64,000 nucleotides of DNA from an uncultured Actinomycetes bacterium (GCA_937927725.1 CALBSE010000074.1:1-64000); one strand, 5' to 3'; shown: positions 25,749 through 35,174, counted from the first letter of the stretch. A program made the numbers and translations. The notes: generated from the letters alone by a model not told the origin.

Positions 25749-25780
25749 CAACGGCCCACCGAGAAATCGGTGGGCCGTTG
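25749..25780. terminator. Terminator between the MoxR operon and smc
   Basis: A perfect 14-bp stem (arms containing AACGGCCCACCGA / TCGGTGGGCCGTT) with a GAAA loop is followed by TTGGTTTT on the plus strand. It lies between convergent genes and probably serves both. Confidence 0.9.
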
Positions 25781-25810
25781 TTGGTTTTGCGTGCGCAGTG
25801 TGTAAGGCGC

Positions 25811-28800
25811 CTACGACGACACCTTTTCGCTAACAACTCGTGACGATCCACCCGGTTGCATCGAAACGCCATAGAGACAATCAGCGGCTTCCATCGTGCG
25901 CTTTTGATGGCTCACGATGACGAGCTGAGCATCGTTACGGAATTCGGCAACAAGACCAAGGAACCTGCTGAGGTTCATATCGTCGAGAGCGGCCTCGACT
26001 TCGTCCATCACATAGAACGGCGAAGGACGACTGCGGAACACTGCGAAGAGGTACGCAAGCGCCGTTAGCGAGCGCTCACCACCAGAGAGCAGCGACAGCT
26101 TTCGAACGTTCTTGCCAGAAGGCTTTGCCTCGACCTCGATGCCCGTGAGCAACAAGTTGTCGGGTTCGGTGAGCTTGAGTCGACCCTGACCACCTGGGAA
26201 CAGGGTTTGGAACAGCGCTTCGAAGTTCGCAGCAACATCTGCGAAAGCGGCTGCAAACACGCTGACGATTTCGCCGTCGATGGCACGAATCACTTTGGCA
26301 AGTTCACGACGACTTTCCTTAACGTCTTCGAGTTGCTGTTCGAGGAACGTGTGTCGTTCTTGCAGAGCATCGAACTCTTCAAGGGCCAACGGATTGATCG
26401 GACCCATGAGCCGAAGGTCTCGTTCCAGTTCGCGGGCTCGGCCGGCGGCGGTTGCGCCTTCGGCGAGTTCGGGGCATTCGCTGGCGATTGCGACGTCGGG
26501 TTCACAGTCGAGATCGCGCCGGAGCGCTTCGACCGCCGCTTCGATTCGCATCTCGATTTCCGCGTGATCAATTTCGGCTCGCTGCAGACGTTCGCGCACC
26601 TCGCCAAGACCGCGTTCCTGATCGGCACGCTGACGACGAAGCCCATCGAGTCGACCTGCAACACCCCGAGCAGCCTCGGACTGCTGACGGCGACGCTCTC
26701 GGAAATCGTTCAGACGACCTTCGATGAGAGCAGAGCGGTCCTGAATAAGCGCGGACAAACGGTCGAGTGCCGTTTGCGAGCGATCGAGCTCAAGACGGCG
26801 AGCTTCCGCGGCTTCGCGTTCAGCAGCGGCGCCATCGAGTCGAGTTTCGACCTCGGCCAAACGACCGGTGAGGAACTGGCGACGTTCAACAACTGCAACG
26901 CTGCGGACCTCGAGGTCACTTCGACGGGAACCGACTTCAGCAGCCTGCTCCTCAAGACGAGCACGAGATTCGGCCATGCGTCGGGCAGACGCCGCCAGTT
27001 CGTTATCGGCGGCTTCGAGATCGGGAAGCATCCCCTCGAGCTCGGCGATGCGCGCATCTTCGCGAGTGACGCGATCGGTGAGTTCGCCGAGGTGATCGCT
27101 CAGCGCTTCTGCTTCGGTAGCGGCGTCACGACGATCGGTTTCAGCACGCTGCAAACGGTCTCCCGCTGCGGTGAGTCGTGAGTCGTTCGCGTCGAGATCG
27201 CGGGCAAGACCAGCTTCGACACTTGTGGCGTCGGCCAGTTCGGCCCGTGCCGTTTCGAGCACGCCCACAGCTTCGGCGGCGATAAGCACAGCTTCATCGG
27301 CACGACGAGTTGCCTCGTCGAGAGCGGCACCAGTTGCACCTGCACCGGAAGAACCGACGCGCCAACCGCTCACACCAAATCGATCACCGCTGCTGGTGAC
27401 AACGATGGCATCGGGGTGGGCAAGTGATGCGTCGACCGCCTGCACCCAGCCACCGTCGATGACAACTGCAGCGCCAACGAGCGCATCGAGGAGCGGTTCG
27501 ACATCGGGACGCCGTGCACGAACATGCCCGCGCAGCGGTGCGCCAACGGGCGGAGCGGTGCGCGTGGAGCGACCCGCTCCCAAAGCGAGCACTGCACCGC
27601 TGAGCGACTCGGCACTGAGTGCTTCAAGAGCGCGGCGACCAGCGTCGACGCCGTCGACCACAACTGCGGCGAGTGCTTCGCCCACGGCTGCTTCGAATGC
27701 GGCTTCCCAACCTGCGTCGACTTCGACAAGGTCGAGAACCGTGCCGAGGACGCCATCAATGCCAGCGAGGCGCTCGGTACCAGCGCGTGAACGCGCTTCG
27801 TCGAGGGCGAGGGCGAGAGCTTCAACACGCGCGCTCCAGGCGTTCTTTTCACTTTCGGCAGCACGATGCACAGCTTCGGCCGCTTGAACCGCGGACTCGG
27901 CCTGTGACCGACGCGTTTCGGCCGTTTCCATGGCCTCAACGAGCGGAAGTTCCGCGGATTCCAAATCGATGAGTTGCGCGCGAAGCGATTCGGTTTCGGT
28001 CAGGAGCGTCGCTGCCTTTTCGGCCAGTGCAGTGGCGCGGGTTGCGATGCGATCGCGTTCTTCACGTGCACGACCTGACGCGGTACGAAGCGCGGCGAGT
28101 TCGCCTCGAACCTCGGCAGCAGCGCCTGTGGGAGCAGGCACACCGCTCGCCCACTGCTGTTCGAACTCCAAACGTTCGGCAGCGAGAAGTTCCTCGGCCT
28201 CGGCGAGTTCAGCAGCAAGTGGTTCGAACTTTTCTGATTCGGCTTCGACCTCGGCGAGTTCGGCAGCGAGTCGTGCCGCTTCAGCTTCGAGCGATGCGAC
28301 AACGCCTTGGTCGATCGAAGCACCACGAAGGCGATCGACACCACGTCGACGTTCGGTGAGCACTGCCGACAAACCACGGGCCTGCTGGAACAGTGACTCG
28401 TACGACGCCAAGCCATCGCCAAGATCGTCGCCGCCCATCGCGGTGAGTTCTGCCTCGACCGACATGATCTGGGTATCGAGTTCGGCGAGGGAGCGACGAA
28501 GGCGTTCTTCTTCAGCGGAAAGTTCGGCGCGGCCTCGCATTCCGTTTTCGAGACGCGTTCGCAATCCTGCAAGTTCGCGACCGGCAATGAAGATTCGCAG
28601 CGCAGTGAGTTCGGACACCACGCCGGCATGACGACGGGCGGCATCAGCTTGGCGTTCAAGCGGACGCAACTGACGACGAACTTCACGAAGGAGATCTTGC
28701 AAACGGGTGAGGTTGCCTTCTGTTGCCGTAAGACGACGTTCGGACTTCTCCTTGCGGCGGCGGTACTTCAGAATGCCGGCAGCTTCTTCGATGATGGCGC

Positions 28801-29272
28801 GGCGTTCTTCGGGACGCGCGTTCAGTACGGCATCGATCTGACCCTGCGAAATGATGACGTGCTGCTGACGGCCAACACCGCTATCGGAAAGCAGGTCTTG
28901 GATGTCAAGCAATCGACAGGGCACACCATTGATCGCGTATTCGCTGTCGCCTGAGCGGAACAACGTACGGGTGATGGTGACCTCGTTGAACTCGATGGGA
29001 AGCATTCCCGAGGAGTTGTCGATGGTGAGGCTGACCTCGGCGCGACCGAGTGCCGAGCGCTTGGTCGTACCGGCAAAAATGACGTCGTCCATCTTCTGCG
29101 AACGAACCGCAGAAGGAGCTTGGGCGCCGAGCACCCAACCGATCGCGTCGACGACATTGGACTTGCCCGAACCATTTGGGCCCACCACAACGGTGACGCC
29201 TGGTTCGAGGTCGAGAGCTGTCGTGTCGGCAAAGGACTTGAAGCCCTTCATCGTGAGTCGTTTCAGATACAT
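25811..29272 (-). CDS. smc: Chromosome segregation ATPase SMC
   Basis: A 1153-aa SMC protein, near the usual 1,150-1,200. N-terminal Walker A GPNGSGKSNVVDAIGW (from residue 31), long coiled coils (about 165-470 and 660-980), a hinge in between (about 490-640), and a C-terminal head with signature LLSGGERSLTALA and Walker B FYVMDEVEAALDD. It organises and segregates the chromosome with ScpA/ScpB, which are not in the window. The ATG overlaps the mutM stop (TGATG). The order rnc-mutM-smc is conserved in actinobacteria. Confidence 0.97.
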   Translation of the reverse strand: MYLKRLTMKGFKSFADTTALDLEPGVTVVVGPNGSGKSNVVDAIGWVLGAQAPSAVRSQKMDDVIFAGTTKRSALGRAEVSLTIDNSSGMLPIEFNEVTITRTLFRSGDSEYAINGVPCRLLDIQDLLSDSGVGRQQHVIISQGQIDAVLNARPEERRAIIEEAAGILKYRRRKEKSERRLTATEGNLTRLQDLLREVRRQLRPLERQADAARRHAGVVSELTALRIFIAGRELAGLRTRLENGMRGRAELSAEEERLRRSLAELDTQIMSVEAELTAMGGDDLGDGLASYESLFQQARGLSAVLTERRRGVDRLRGASIDQGVVASLEAEAARLAAELAEVEAESEKFEPLAAELAEAEELLAAERLEFEQQWASGVPAPTGAAAEVRGELAALRTASGRAREERDRIATRATALAEKAATLLTETESLRAQLIDLESAELPLVEAMETAETRRSQAESAVQAAEAVHRAAESEKNAWSARVEALALALDEARSRAGTERLAGIDGVLGTVLDLVEVDAGWEAAFEAAVGEALAAVVVDGVDAGRRALEALSAESLSGAVLALGAGRSTRTAPPVGAPLRGHVRARRPDVEPLLDALVGAAVVIDGGWVQAVDASLAHPDAIVVTSSGDRFGVSGWRVGSSGAGATGAALDEATRRADEAVLIAAEAVGVLETARAELADATSVEAGLARDLDANDSRLTAAGDRLQRAETDRRDAATEAEALSDHLGELTDRVTREDARIAELEGMLPDLEAADNELAASARRMAESRARLEEQAAEVGSRRSDLEVRSVAVVERRQFLTGRLAEVETRLDGAAAEREAAEARRLELDRSQTALDRLSALIQDRSALIEGRLNDFRERRRQQSEAARGVAGRLDGLRRQRADQERGLGEVRERLQRAEIDHAEIEMRIEAAVEALRRDLDCEPDVAIASECPELAEGATAAGRARELERDLRLMGPINPLALEEFDALQERHTFLEQQLEDVKESRRELAKVIRAIDGEIVSVFAAAFADVAANFEALFQTLFPGGQGRLKLTEPDNLLLTGIEVEAKPSGKNVRKLSLLSGGERSLTALAYLFAVFRSRPSPFYVMDEVEAALDDMNLSRFLGLVAEFRNDAQLVIVSHQKRTMEAADCLYGVSMQPGGSSRVVSEKVSS

Positions 29273-30108
29273 CAGACCTGACAGACCTCGCAGTAGAAGG
29301 TGGACCGGCTGGCAACCTTGGTCTTGACGATGTCGTTACGACGACAACGACGACACGGCTGCTTTTCACGGTCGTACACCTGATGGTGGCTTTGGTAATC
29401 GCCGGCCTTGCCGAAGAGATCGACGTATTGGCCGTCGCCCAAGGTTGAGCCGTTGTACTTGATTGCTTCGTGCAGAATCTCGACCAGCGAGCGATAGAGA
29501 CGACGAATTTCCTGCGTTGTCAGCGAACCAGTTTCGCGATCGAAGCGAAGACCCGAGTCGAAAAGAATTTCGTCGGCATAGATGTTGCCGATGCCAGCGA
29601 TCATTGACTGATCGGTAAGGAACGCTTTGAGCGACTGGTTCTTCGAACGAAGGAGATGTCCGAAGTCGACCCAAGACATGGGGGTTTCCACCGGATCGAC
29701 ACCGAGGTTTGAAAGTTCTTCGATCTCGGAAGAGATTTCGTCCGGTGTTGCAAGGAACATCTCGCCGAACGTGCGCGGGTCGATGAATCGGAGTTGGCCA
29801 CCCTGCGTGAACGTGATGTTGACGTGAGTGTGCTTTTCCATCTCGTCTTTCGGCGTTGCACGACGCAACTGACCCGACATACGCAGATGCACGATCAGCA
29901 CCTTCCCGTTGTCGAGCGGCATGAGGAGGTACTTCCCCTTGCGCTGCGAGCCGGTGATCTTGGCGCCAACAAGACCAGCAATGAACTCTTCGGGGCTCTG
30001 TCGTTTGATCGACTTCTTCCCGGTGACTTCAACACTCTTGACCTTGCGTCCGACGACCTCTTTTTCGAGTTCGCGGCGAATGGTTTCTACTTCGGGCAAT
30101 TCAGGCAT
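29272..30108 (-). CDS. mutM: Formamidopyrimidine-DNA glycosylase
   Basis: A 278-aa Fpg/MutM that removes 8-oxoguanine and nicks the strand. The N-terminal catalytic proline and glutamate are in MPELPEVETIRREL; the beta-clamp lysine is in QRKGKYLLM; the zinc finger with four cysteines is at the C terminus (PCRRCRRND ... YCEVCQV). The ATG directly before PELPEVE is required for an N-terminal proline, so the upstream in-frame residues are rejected. Its start overlaps the end of rnc by eight bases. Confidence 0.97.
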   Translation of the reverse strand: MPELPEVETIRRELEKEVVGRKVKSVEVTGKKSIKRQSPEEFIAGLVGAKITGSQRKGKYLLMPLDNGKVLIVHLRMSGQLRRATPKDEMEKHTHVNITFTQGGQLRFIDPRTFGEMFLATPDEISSEIEELSNLGVDPVETPMSWVDFGHLLRSKNQSLKAFLTDQSMIAGIGNIYADEILFDSGLRFDRETGSLTTQEIRRLYRSLVEILHEAIKYNGSTLGDGQYVDLFGKAGDYQSHHQVYDREKQPCRRCRRNDIVKTKVASRSTFYCEVCQV

Positions 30109-30865
30109 TTTGCTGCCCACTCTCATGGTTGGGAACGGTCACCGTTGACAGGTGGTCGAGCGCGGCGTGCGCTGCGGCCTGTTCGGCGCCCTTCTTTGAG
30201 CGACCTTCGCCTTCACCGATGACGTTGCCGTCGACCGATACACGTGCGAAGAATCGCTTCTCGTGGTCGGGGCCTTCTGCCCCGAGTTCGTACACCGGCG
30301 CCGCAGAAAAACGACGCGCAGTGAGTTCTTGAAGTTGTGATTTGAAATCGCCATCGCCCGGTTCTTCGGCCGCCGCGGCAATCGGTGCGCCGAACAGCCC
30401 GAGAACAAGTTCGCGAGCTGCGTCGATACCGCCGTCGACGTACACGGCGCCGATGATGGCTTCCATGGCGTCGGACAGGATCGAGGCTTTGGCTCGTCCG
30501 CCGCTGGCATCTTCGCCCTTACCCAAACGAAGGGCGGGGCCGACACCGAGTTCGGCGGCAACGGTGGCCAACGTGGGCTCGCTCACGACTGCCGAGCGAA
30601 CTTTGGCGAGCAAGCCCTCGGGCATTTCTGGATGCGAGGTGAAGAGGTGATCGGTGACAATCACGCCGAGCACGGCATCGCCAAGAAATTCAAGACGTTC
30701 ATTGGAAGCAGGGTGGCCGGTTTCGGAACACCACGACCGATGCGTGAGCGCGAGGAGCAGCGGCCCGGGCTCGGAGAATCCGTAACCCAACCGTTCGACC
30801 AGCGCGGAGACAGCGTCGGAGCTCAGGACCTCAGCCCAGCTTTGCCATGACGTAATCGATGGCAT
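30101..30865 (-). CDS. rnc: Ribonuclease III
   Basis: RNase III cleaving double-stranded RNA in rRNA and mRNA processing. The signature NERLEFLGDAVLGVIVTDHLF (catalytic E/D residues) lies in the endonuclease domain; the C-terminal dsRNA-binding domain ends with the segment SKKGAEQAAAHAALDHL. The best start is uncertain: the ATG used gives 254 aa and overlaps the acpP end by 35 bases, and no ATG or GTG lies between it and the conserved core. The mutM gene follows with an eight-base overlap. Confidence 0.95.
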   Translation of the reverse strand: MPSITSWQSWAEVLSSDAVSALVERLGYGFSEPGPLLLALTHRSWCSETGHPASNERLEFLGDAVLGVIVTDHLFTSHPEMPEGLLAKVRSAVVSEPTLATVAAELGVGPALRLGKGEDASGGRAKASILSDAMEAIIGAVYVDGGIDAARELVLGLFGAPIAAAAEEPGDGDFKSQLQELTARRFSAAPVYELGAEGPDHEKRFFARVSVDGNVIGEGEGRSKKGAEQAAAHAALDHLSTVTVPNHESGQQNA

Positions 30866-31121
30866 CTCGGACGGTCTTGAGATCGGCCAGGTCTTCGTCT
30901 TCGATGCGGAAGCCAACGCTGCGCTCGCCAAGTTCCTCTTCGAGGGCCTCGACCAGTTCGATAAGGGCAAGGCTGTCGGCATCGAGGTCGTCGGCGAAGG
31001 AATCGCCCTCGTTGATGGCAGAGGGCTCAGTTTCAAGGATGTCGGCCAACCGGTCACGGACCAGATTCAGGACGAACTCTCGGTCGATAGGGCCTTGTTC
31101 GACATGGGTCTCAGCGGGCAC
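30831..31121 (-). CDS. acpP: Acyl carrier protein
   Basis: A 96-aa acidic four-helix carrier. The phosphopantetheine serine is in DDLDADSLALIELVEALEEELG. It carries growing acyl chains in fatty-acid synthesis. It has about 12 extra residues at the N terminus (PAETHVEQGPID) compared with E. coli AcpP. The GTG start has GAGGAG six bases upstream. It follows plsX, which uses acyl-ACP, and precedes rnc, a common arrangement. Confidence 0.94.
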   Translation of the reverse strand: MPAETHVEQGPIDREFVLNLVRDRLADILETEPSAINEGDSFADDLDADSLALIELVEALEEELGERSVGFRIEDEDLADLKTVRDAIDYVMAKLG

Positions 31122-31228
31122 AACGGTCTCCTCGGACGGCGATGGAACGGGCCGATCGTAGCGGGGTCAAACTTTGCCCGCTTGTGAAAACGGCTGCTCA
31201 ACGCCCCTAGGGACTGCTGTTGGCGGAT

Positions 31229-32224
31229 TCAGTCGATGGGACGAACGGTGGCGGCGATATGGCCGACCACATCGGCATTCACCATGTCGGCGGCAACGCG
31301 CACCGCATTCACCATGGCCCGATCCGAGGAGGAGCCGTGGCTGATGATGCACACACCATCGACACCAAGAAGCATCGCTCCCCCGGTGTTCTCGGGATCG
31401 AGCGAGTCATACAGCGGCATGAGTGACGGCCACAGCGCAGCCGACGCAGCGCGCGCTTCATCAGAAGAATCGAACGCAGCGAGAAGTGAGTCGATGATCG
31501 ACTTCAACGAACCTTCGAGAGTCTTCAGCGCGACGTTTCCGGTGAAGCCATCGGTAACGACGACATCGACATCGTCAGTCATGATGTCGCGACCTTCGAC
31601 GTTGCCGATGAACTGTGCACCGGTTGCGCCAATCCACGAACCTTCGGCAAGCAACTTGTGCGTTTCCTTCACAAGCGGATTGCCCTTGGTCGGTTCTTCA
31701 CCGATCGACAGCAATCCAACTCGAGGCGACGCGATACCGAAACGCTGTTTGGCGAACACGGCACCCATTTGCGCGAACTGCACGAGCCAGTCGGCATTGC
31801 ATTCGGCATTTGCTCCGGCATCGAGCAACACCGTTGGCGTATCAGCGCCAGGAACGGGAATCGGCGTTGCAATTGCTGGCCTTTGCACGCCTTTAATACG
31901 GCCCATACGCAACAACGCGCTGGCCATTGTGGCGCCGGTGTTTCCTGCGCTGACCATTGCTGACGCTTTGCCGTCTCGAACTGCTTCGGCGGCGCGCACG
32001 AGCGAGGAATCTTTCATTTTGCGAACGCTTGAGCCGGGATCGGCATCCATCGCAATAACTTCCGACGCTTCGATGACCTCGAGACCACCGGTGTCGCCAA
32101 GTTCCGCGGCGCGTCCGACCAACACAACGGGAATACCAAGTTCGTCGACGGCACGGCGCGCGCCAGCAACGATTGCGTCGGGAGCGTTGTCGCCCCCCAT
32201 GGCATCGACAGCAATGGGAAGCAT
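31229..32224 (-). CDS. plsX: Phosphate acyltransferase PlsX
   Basis: A 331-aa enzyme converting acyl-ACP to acyl-phosphate for phospholipid synthesis. It opens with the family motif LPIAVDAMGGDNAPDAIVAGA and has ALLRMGRIKGVQRPAIA and VDVVVTDGFTGNVALKTLEG. The ATG has AGAGGT five bases upstream; 24 further codons in frame upstream run into rpmF and are rejected. It sits in the rpmF-plsX-acpP order typical of bacteria. Confidence 0.96.
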   Translation of the reverse strand: MLPIAVDAMGGDNAPDAIVAGARRAVDELGIPVVLVGRAAELGDTGGLEVIEASEVIAMDADPGSSVRKMKDSSLVRAAEAVRDGKASAMVSAGNTGATMASALLRMGRIKGVQRPAIATPIPVPGADTPTVLLDAGANAECNADWLVQFAQMGAVFAKQRFGIASPRVGLLSIGEEPTKGNPLVKETHKLLAEGSWIGATGAQFIGNVEGRDIMTDDVDVVVTDGFTGNVALKTLEGSLKSIIDSLLAAFDSSDEARAASAALWPSLMPLYDSLDPENTGGAMLLGVDGVCIISHGSSSDRAMVNAVRVAADMVNADVVGHIAATVRPID

Positions 32225-32240
32225 GTGTGACCTCTCGGGA

Positions 32241-32420
32241 TCAGTCGACGTCGAGTGCCTGGCGGCCGTTGTACCAACCGCAGTTTCCGCACACAACGTG
32301 CGGACGCTTCACGGCGCCACATCGTGGGCAGGAGCTACGGGCCGGAGTGGCGATACGCCAAGCTGAGGCACGACGGCTGCGGCTCTTGGACTTCGAGGTC
32401 TTCTTCTTGGGTACGGCCAT
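32241..32420 (-). CDS. rpmF: 50S ribosomal protein L32
   Basis: A 59-aa L32: MAVPKKKTSKSKSRSRRA at the start, then a zinc ribbon CPRCGAVKRPHVVCGNCGWYNGRQ with all four cysteines kept (a C+ type). The ATG has AGGAA five bases upstream; the upstream in-frame residues are not part of L32. It lies between DUF177 and plsX. Confidence 0.97.
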   Translation of the reverse strand: MAVPKKKTSKSKSRSRRASAWRIATPARSSCPRCGAVKRPHVVCGNCGWYNGRQALDVD

Positions 32421-32495
32421 GGTCGTTCCTGATTCGGTGGGCGGCACACTGAGCCGCTCGCGGGACCGGGGGGTGCCCCGGGCAGACGGAGGACT

Positions 32496-33038
32496 CTACT
32501 CGCCGAGGTCGCCCGGTTCGAAGTCCAGTTCTGCGAGGGCTGCCCAGCGGGGGTCAGAGATGGGTCCGGAACCCTCCTCTTCCTCGGATTCAGCGCCCTC
32601 TCCTTCGACCCGAGTTGGGAACAATTCCGGGGCTGGACCTCGGCAATCAGCCCCACACAGAGGGGCCAAAGGCAATGCCAGGAGCACCGCGTCACGCACC
32701 ATGGGTTCGAGATTCACGGTGTCCTCGGCCATGGCATAGGTCTCGCCTTCGACAGGGCGAGGTTCGAAGATTTCTCGGACCTGCGCCACCGATCGGCCTT
32801 CGACGGGCTGCAAACACCGCCGACATTCACCCACCCACGGCGTGGTGATGGTGCCGGTGGCAACCAAACCATTACTCAGGGTCTCGAGTTCAAGGTCGAG
32901 ATCGATCGATGCGTCTTCAGGCACGGTGGCCGAGGTGATCCCCAAACCAGGGAGCTCGACCGATTCCGTGAACTGACGTCGCGTTCCAGGATGTCGACGA
33001 AGGTCGGCGATCGGCACGACCAAAGGTCGGTAGGTCAT
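32496..33038 (-). CDS. DUF177 (YceD) family protein
   Basis: A 180-aa YceD/DUF177 protein, the regular neighbour of rpmF; members are implicated in 23S rRNA maturation. Cysteine pairs are visible at GECRRCLQPVEG and PLCGADCRG, with the typical AEDTVNLEPMVRDAVLLALPLAPLC stretch. The C terminus is acidic (EGAESEEEEG). The ATG comes three bases after the stop of the coiled-coil gene; coupling replaces a clear ribosome-binding site. Confidence 0.93.
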   Translation of the reverse strand: MTYRPLVVPIADLRRHPGTRRQFTESVELPGLGITSATVPEDASIDLDLELETLSNGLVATGTITTPWVGECRRCLQPVEGRSVAQVREIFEPRPVEGETYAMAEDTVNLEPMVRDAVLLALPLAPLCGADCRGPAPELFPTRVEGEGAESEEEEGSGPISDPRWAALAELDFEPGDLGE

Positions 33039-33041
33039 CGA

Positions 33042-33932
33042 TTATGCGAGGTCCTGATCGAAGAAGTTCGCAGCTGCGTCGCGAATTGTCTGCGTCGGAT
33101 GGTTCGAGGTCGGGGGCGGTGGAAGGTCGGAATAGCGGTCGTCGACCACGGTGAGACGAGGACGGTCGTCATAGTCGTCGTACTGGTCGTCGAACGGAAG
33201 TGCTCCGTCGTCCCAAGAATCGGAGTTCACCATGCCCTCGGCGTCGTACAAAGCAGGCGCATCATCGAGTTGCGACAGTTCGTCGTAGACCGAAGGTTGT
33301 GTGGGCGGAGCAGAGAAGTCTTCGGCTTCCGCGTCGTACATCTCTTGTTCCGGAGCACCCTCAACGCCGTGTTCAGCTGCAGCTGCGGCTTCGGCAAGAA
33401 GGTTGGTGCCCTGCAACTTTGCTCGACCAGCACCAACAAGTTTCTGCGTGCGCTCCAACACGATTTCGAAACTGGCGAGTTTCTGATCGCAGAAGTCTTC
33501 AACCTCGTGACGAAGGCGACGAGCGTCGGCCTGCGCGGCATCGACGATGTCGTAGGCGCGCTGTTCGGCTGCTTTCACAACCTCGGTGCGCTGCACCATG
33601 CGTTCGGCGCGGGTGCGGGCCTGATCGAGAATGTCGTCGGCTTCGTGACGAGTCCGAGCAAGGAACTCTTCGCGTTCCTTAAGCAGCCAACGAGCGGCTC
33701 GAAGTTCTTCGGGAAGCGATTCAAGGGCTTCGTCGATAAGGCCAAGGACCTCGTCCTTGGAGATCATTGATGAAGCAGACAACGGCACATCGCGCGCGTT
33801 CTCGATCATGTCGCGCAGCGTGAGCAACACATCCTCGGTCTCGGCCGGGTGGTACTGCGCTCCAACGCTTGGCGGCGTGAGATCGATTTCGATCTCGTGA
33901 TCGTCGAATGCGGGATTGTCGTACTGGCTCAC
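33042..33932 (-). CDS. SepIVA/DivIVA-like coiled-coil protein
   Basis: A 296-aa protein with a long coiled coil (about residues 60-175: EELRAARWLLKEREEFLARTRHEADDILDQ) and an acidic, disordered C-terminal half rich in Asp and Pro. No transmembrane helix. Gene position beside coaD and DUF177 matches mycobacterial SepIVA (Rv2927c), a DivIVA-like septation factor; length and coiled coil also fit. It may mark the septum or pole and organise envelope synthesis, by analogy only. The GTG start overlaps the coaD stop (GTGA). Confidence 0.78.
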   Translation of the reverse strand: MSQYDNPAFDDHEIEIDLTPPSVGAQYHPAETEDVLLTLRDMIENARDVPLSASSMISKDEVLGLIDEALESLPEELRAARWLLKEREEFLARTRHEADDILDQARTRAERMVQRTEVVKAAEQRAYDIVDAAQADARRLRHEVEDFCDQKLASFEIVLERTQKLVGAGRAKLQGTNLLAEAAAAAEHGVEGAPEQEMYDAEAEDFSAPPTQPSVYDELSQLDDAPALYDAEGMVNSDSWDDGALPFDDQYDDYDDRPRLTVVDDRYSDLPPPPTSNHPTQTIRDAAANFFDQDLA

Positions 33933-34408
33933 GATCCGTACTTCTCCTGAAGTCGTTTGGCGACGGCGGGCGGCACCATGGCCGTCACATCGCCACCGAA
34001 GCGGGTGATCTCTCGAAGCAACTTCGACGCAAGGAATGAGTTGCCTGACGCCGAGGGAATGAACAACGTGTCGACGCCTGAAATTTTCTGGTTCATCTGC
34101 GCCATCTGGAGTTCGCTCTCGAAATCAGAGACGGCTCGCAGGCCCTTCACGATGAAGTCGGCATCCATCTCTTTGGCGAGATCGACAACCAGCGATGCGA
34201 ACATCGTGACCTTGACGTTAGGAAGATGCGCAACGGACTCTTCGAGCATCTCTCGACGCTCATCAAGGGAGAACAACGGCTCGCCCTTCTGAGGGTTGCG
34301 CATGGCAGCGACGATGACTTCGTCAAACAGACGCGACGCAGTCGCGATGATCTCAAGGTGACCGTTGTGGATCGGGTCGAACGATCCCGGGTAAAGCACT
34401 CGGGTCAC
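33929..34408 (-). CDS. coaD: Phosphopantetheine adenylyltransferase
   Basis: A 159-aa CoaD making dephospho-CoA. Nucleotidyltransferase motif LYPGSFDPIHNGHLEII at the N terminus and the C-terminal segment FLASKLLREITRFGGDVTAMVP (family: FLSSSLVREIA). VKGLRAVSDFESELQMAQMN is the pantetheine-binding region. The GTG start was chosen for the standard family length and because it overlaps the rsmD stop as GTGA; 26 upstream in-frame codons are rejected. Confidence 0.97.
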   Translation of the reverse strand: MTRVLYPGSFDPIHNGHLEIIATASRLFDEVIVAAMRNPQKGEPLFSLDERREMLEESVAHLPNVKVTMFASLVVDLAKEMDADFIVKGLRAVSDFESELQMAQMNQKISGVDTLFIPSASGNSFLASKLLREITRFGGDVTAMVPPAVAKRLQEKYGS

Positions 34409-34974
34409 GGAGACTCCGGACTGTCGGGGGGCAGTAGGACGCTTACGAGCGTACCCCCGTACCTCTTCTCCTTTCGTGCATCCCATCCAGTCGGAAGCGA
34501 GATCTCTCGCGCCGATTCAGCAACAACGACACCGCCTGCCGCAAGGTCGGTCACCAGGTCGAGGACCTCAGACCACAGTTGGTCGTCAGCGGCATAGGGC
34601 GGGTCGATCAGAACGAGATCGAACTGCGGATTCGACGAGCTTTTCGACGCATCTCGCAGCCATGCCAACGCGTCTTGCGCCACAACGGTGGATCGATCAA
34701 GAAATCCCGTTGTTTCAAGGTTGGTGCTGATCGCTTTGCGGGCGTCACGGCCGTGATCAACAAACACACACGAGGTCGCGCCACGAGACAGGGCTTCGAT
34801 TCCCAGCGCACCAGAGCCAGCAAACAGATCAAGCACGCGGGCACCGTCGACTGCATCAAGACTGCCGAGCGAATTGAACATCGACTCTCGAACTCGGTCG
34901 AGTGTCGGACGGGTTTCACTCCCCTCGGGAGCGACCAATCTGCGTCCTCTTGCTTCGCCGGCCACAACCCTCAT
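34405..34974 (-). CDS. rsmD: 16S rRNA (guanine966-N2)-methyltransferase
   Basis: A 189-aa Rossmann methyltransferase. MRVVAGEARGRRLVAPEG and TRPTLDRVRESMFNSL open the family; the SAM loop is VLDLFAGSGALGIEALSRGA and the catalytic motif is LVLIDPPYA. It methylates G966 of 16S rRNA. The ATG at this position matches the family start. It is coupled to coaD, a conserved pair. A divergent zinc-ribbon gene starts only 23 bases away, so the promoters overlap. Confidence 0.95.
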   Translation of the reverse strand: MRVVAGEARGRRLVAPEGSETRPTLDRVRESMFNSLGSLDAVDGARVLDLFAGSGALGIEALSRGATSCVFVDHGRDARKAISTNLETTGFLDRSTVVAQDALAWLRDASKSSSNPQFDLVLIDPPYAADDQLWSEVLDLVTDLAAGGVVVAESAREISLPTGWDARKEKRYGGTLVSVLLPPDSPESP

Positions 34975-34997
34975 GCCGGCGACCGTACCCTGTGACG

Positions 34998-35174
34998 ATG
35001 GATGCCGAACTCGGAATGACCTGCGTCGACTGCGGAGGCACCCTCCACCCGTTGTCGTACCCGCCCGAAGACGGCTGGGAACCCGGTGACGTTGTGGCCT
35101 ACCGCTGCCCCGATTGCAACGAACGATTCGACATTGTTCTCGGTGATCCATCGGACGACGACGACCGTTACTGA
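34998..35174 (+). CDS. Small zinc-ribbon protein
   Basis: A 58-aa protein with two CxxC knuckles (MTCVDCGG and YRCPDCNERF) about 25 residues apart, a probable zinc ribbon, and an acidic tail (DPSDDDDRY). Function unknown; possibly a nucleic-acid or protein-binding ribbon. A GTG two codons earlier is a possible alternative start. It diverges from rsmD and is followed after 14 bases by a SnoaL-like gene. Confidence 0.75.
   Translation: MDAELGMTCVDCGGTLHPLSYPPEDGWEPGDVVAYRCPDCNERFDIVLGDPSDDDDRY

Noticed and set aside
27171..27887. 238-aa Ser/Ala/Arg-rich plus-strand frame inside smc
   Set aside because: It is the mirror frame of the SMC hinge and coiled coil; the low-complexity composition is typical of antisense frames in high-GC genes.
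29794..30222. 142-aa plus-strand open frame opposite mutM and rnc
   Set aside because: It is antisense to two well-conserved genes on the minus strand; its sequence has no family features and arises from the GC-rich codon pattern.
31236..32366. 376-aa plus-strand frame across plsX and rpmF
   Set aside because: Covers two conserved minus-strand genes; no independent support.
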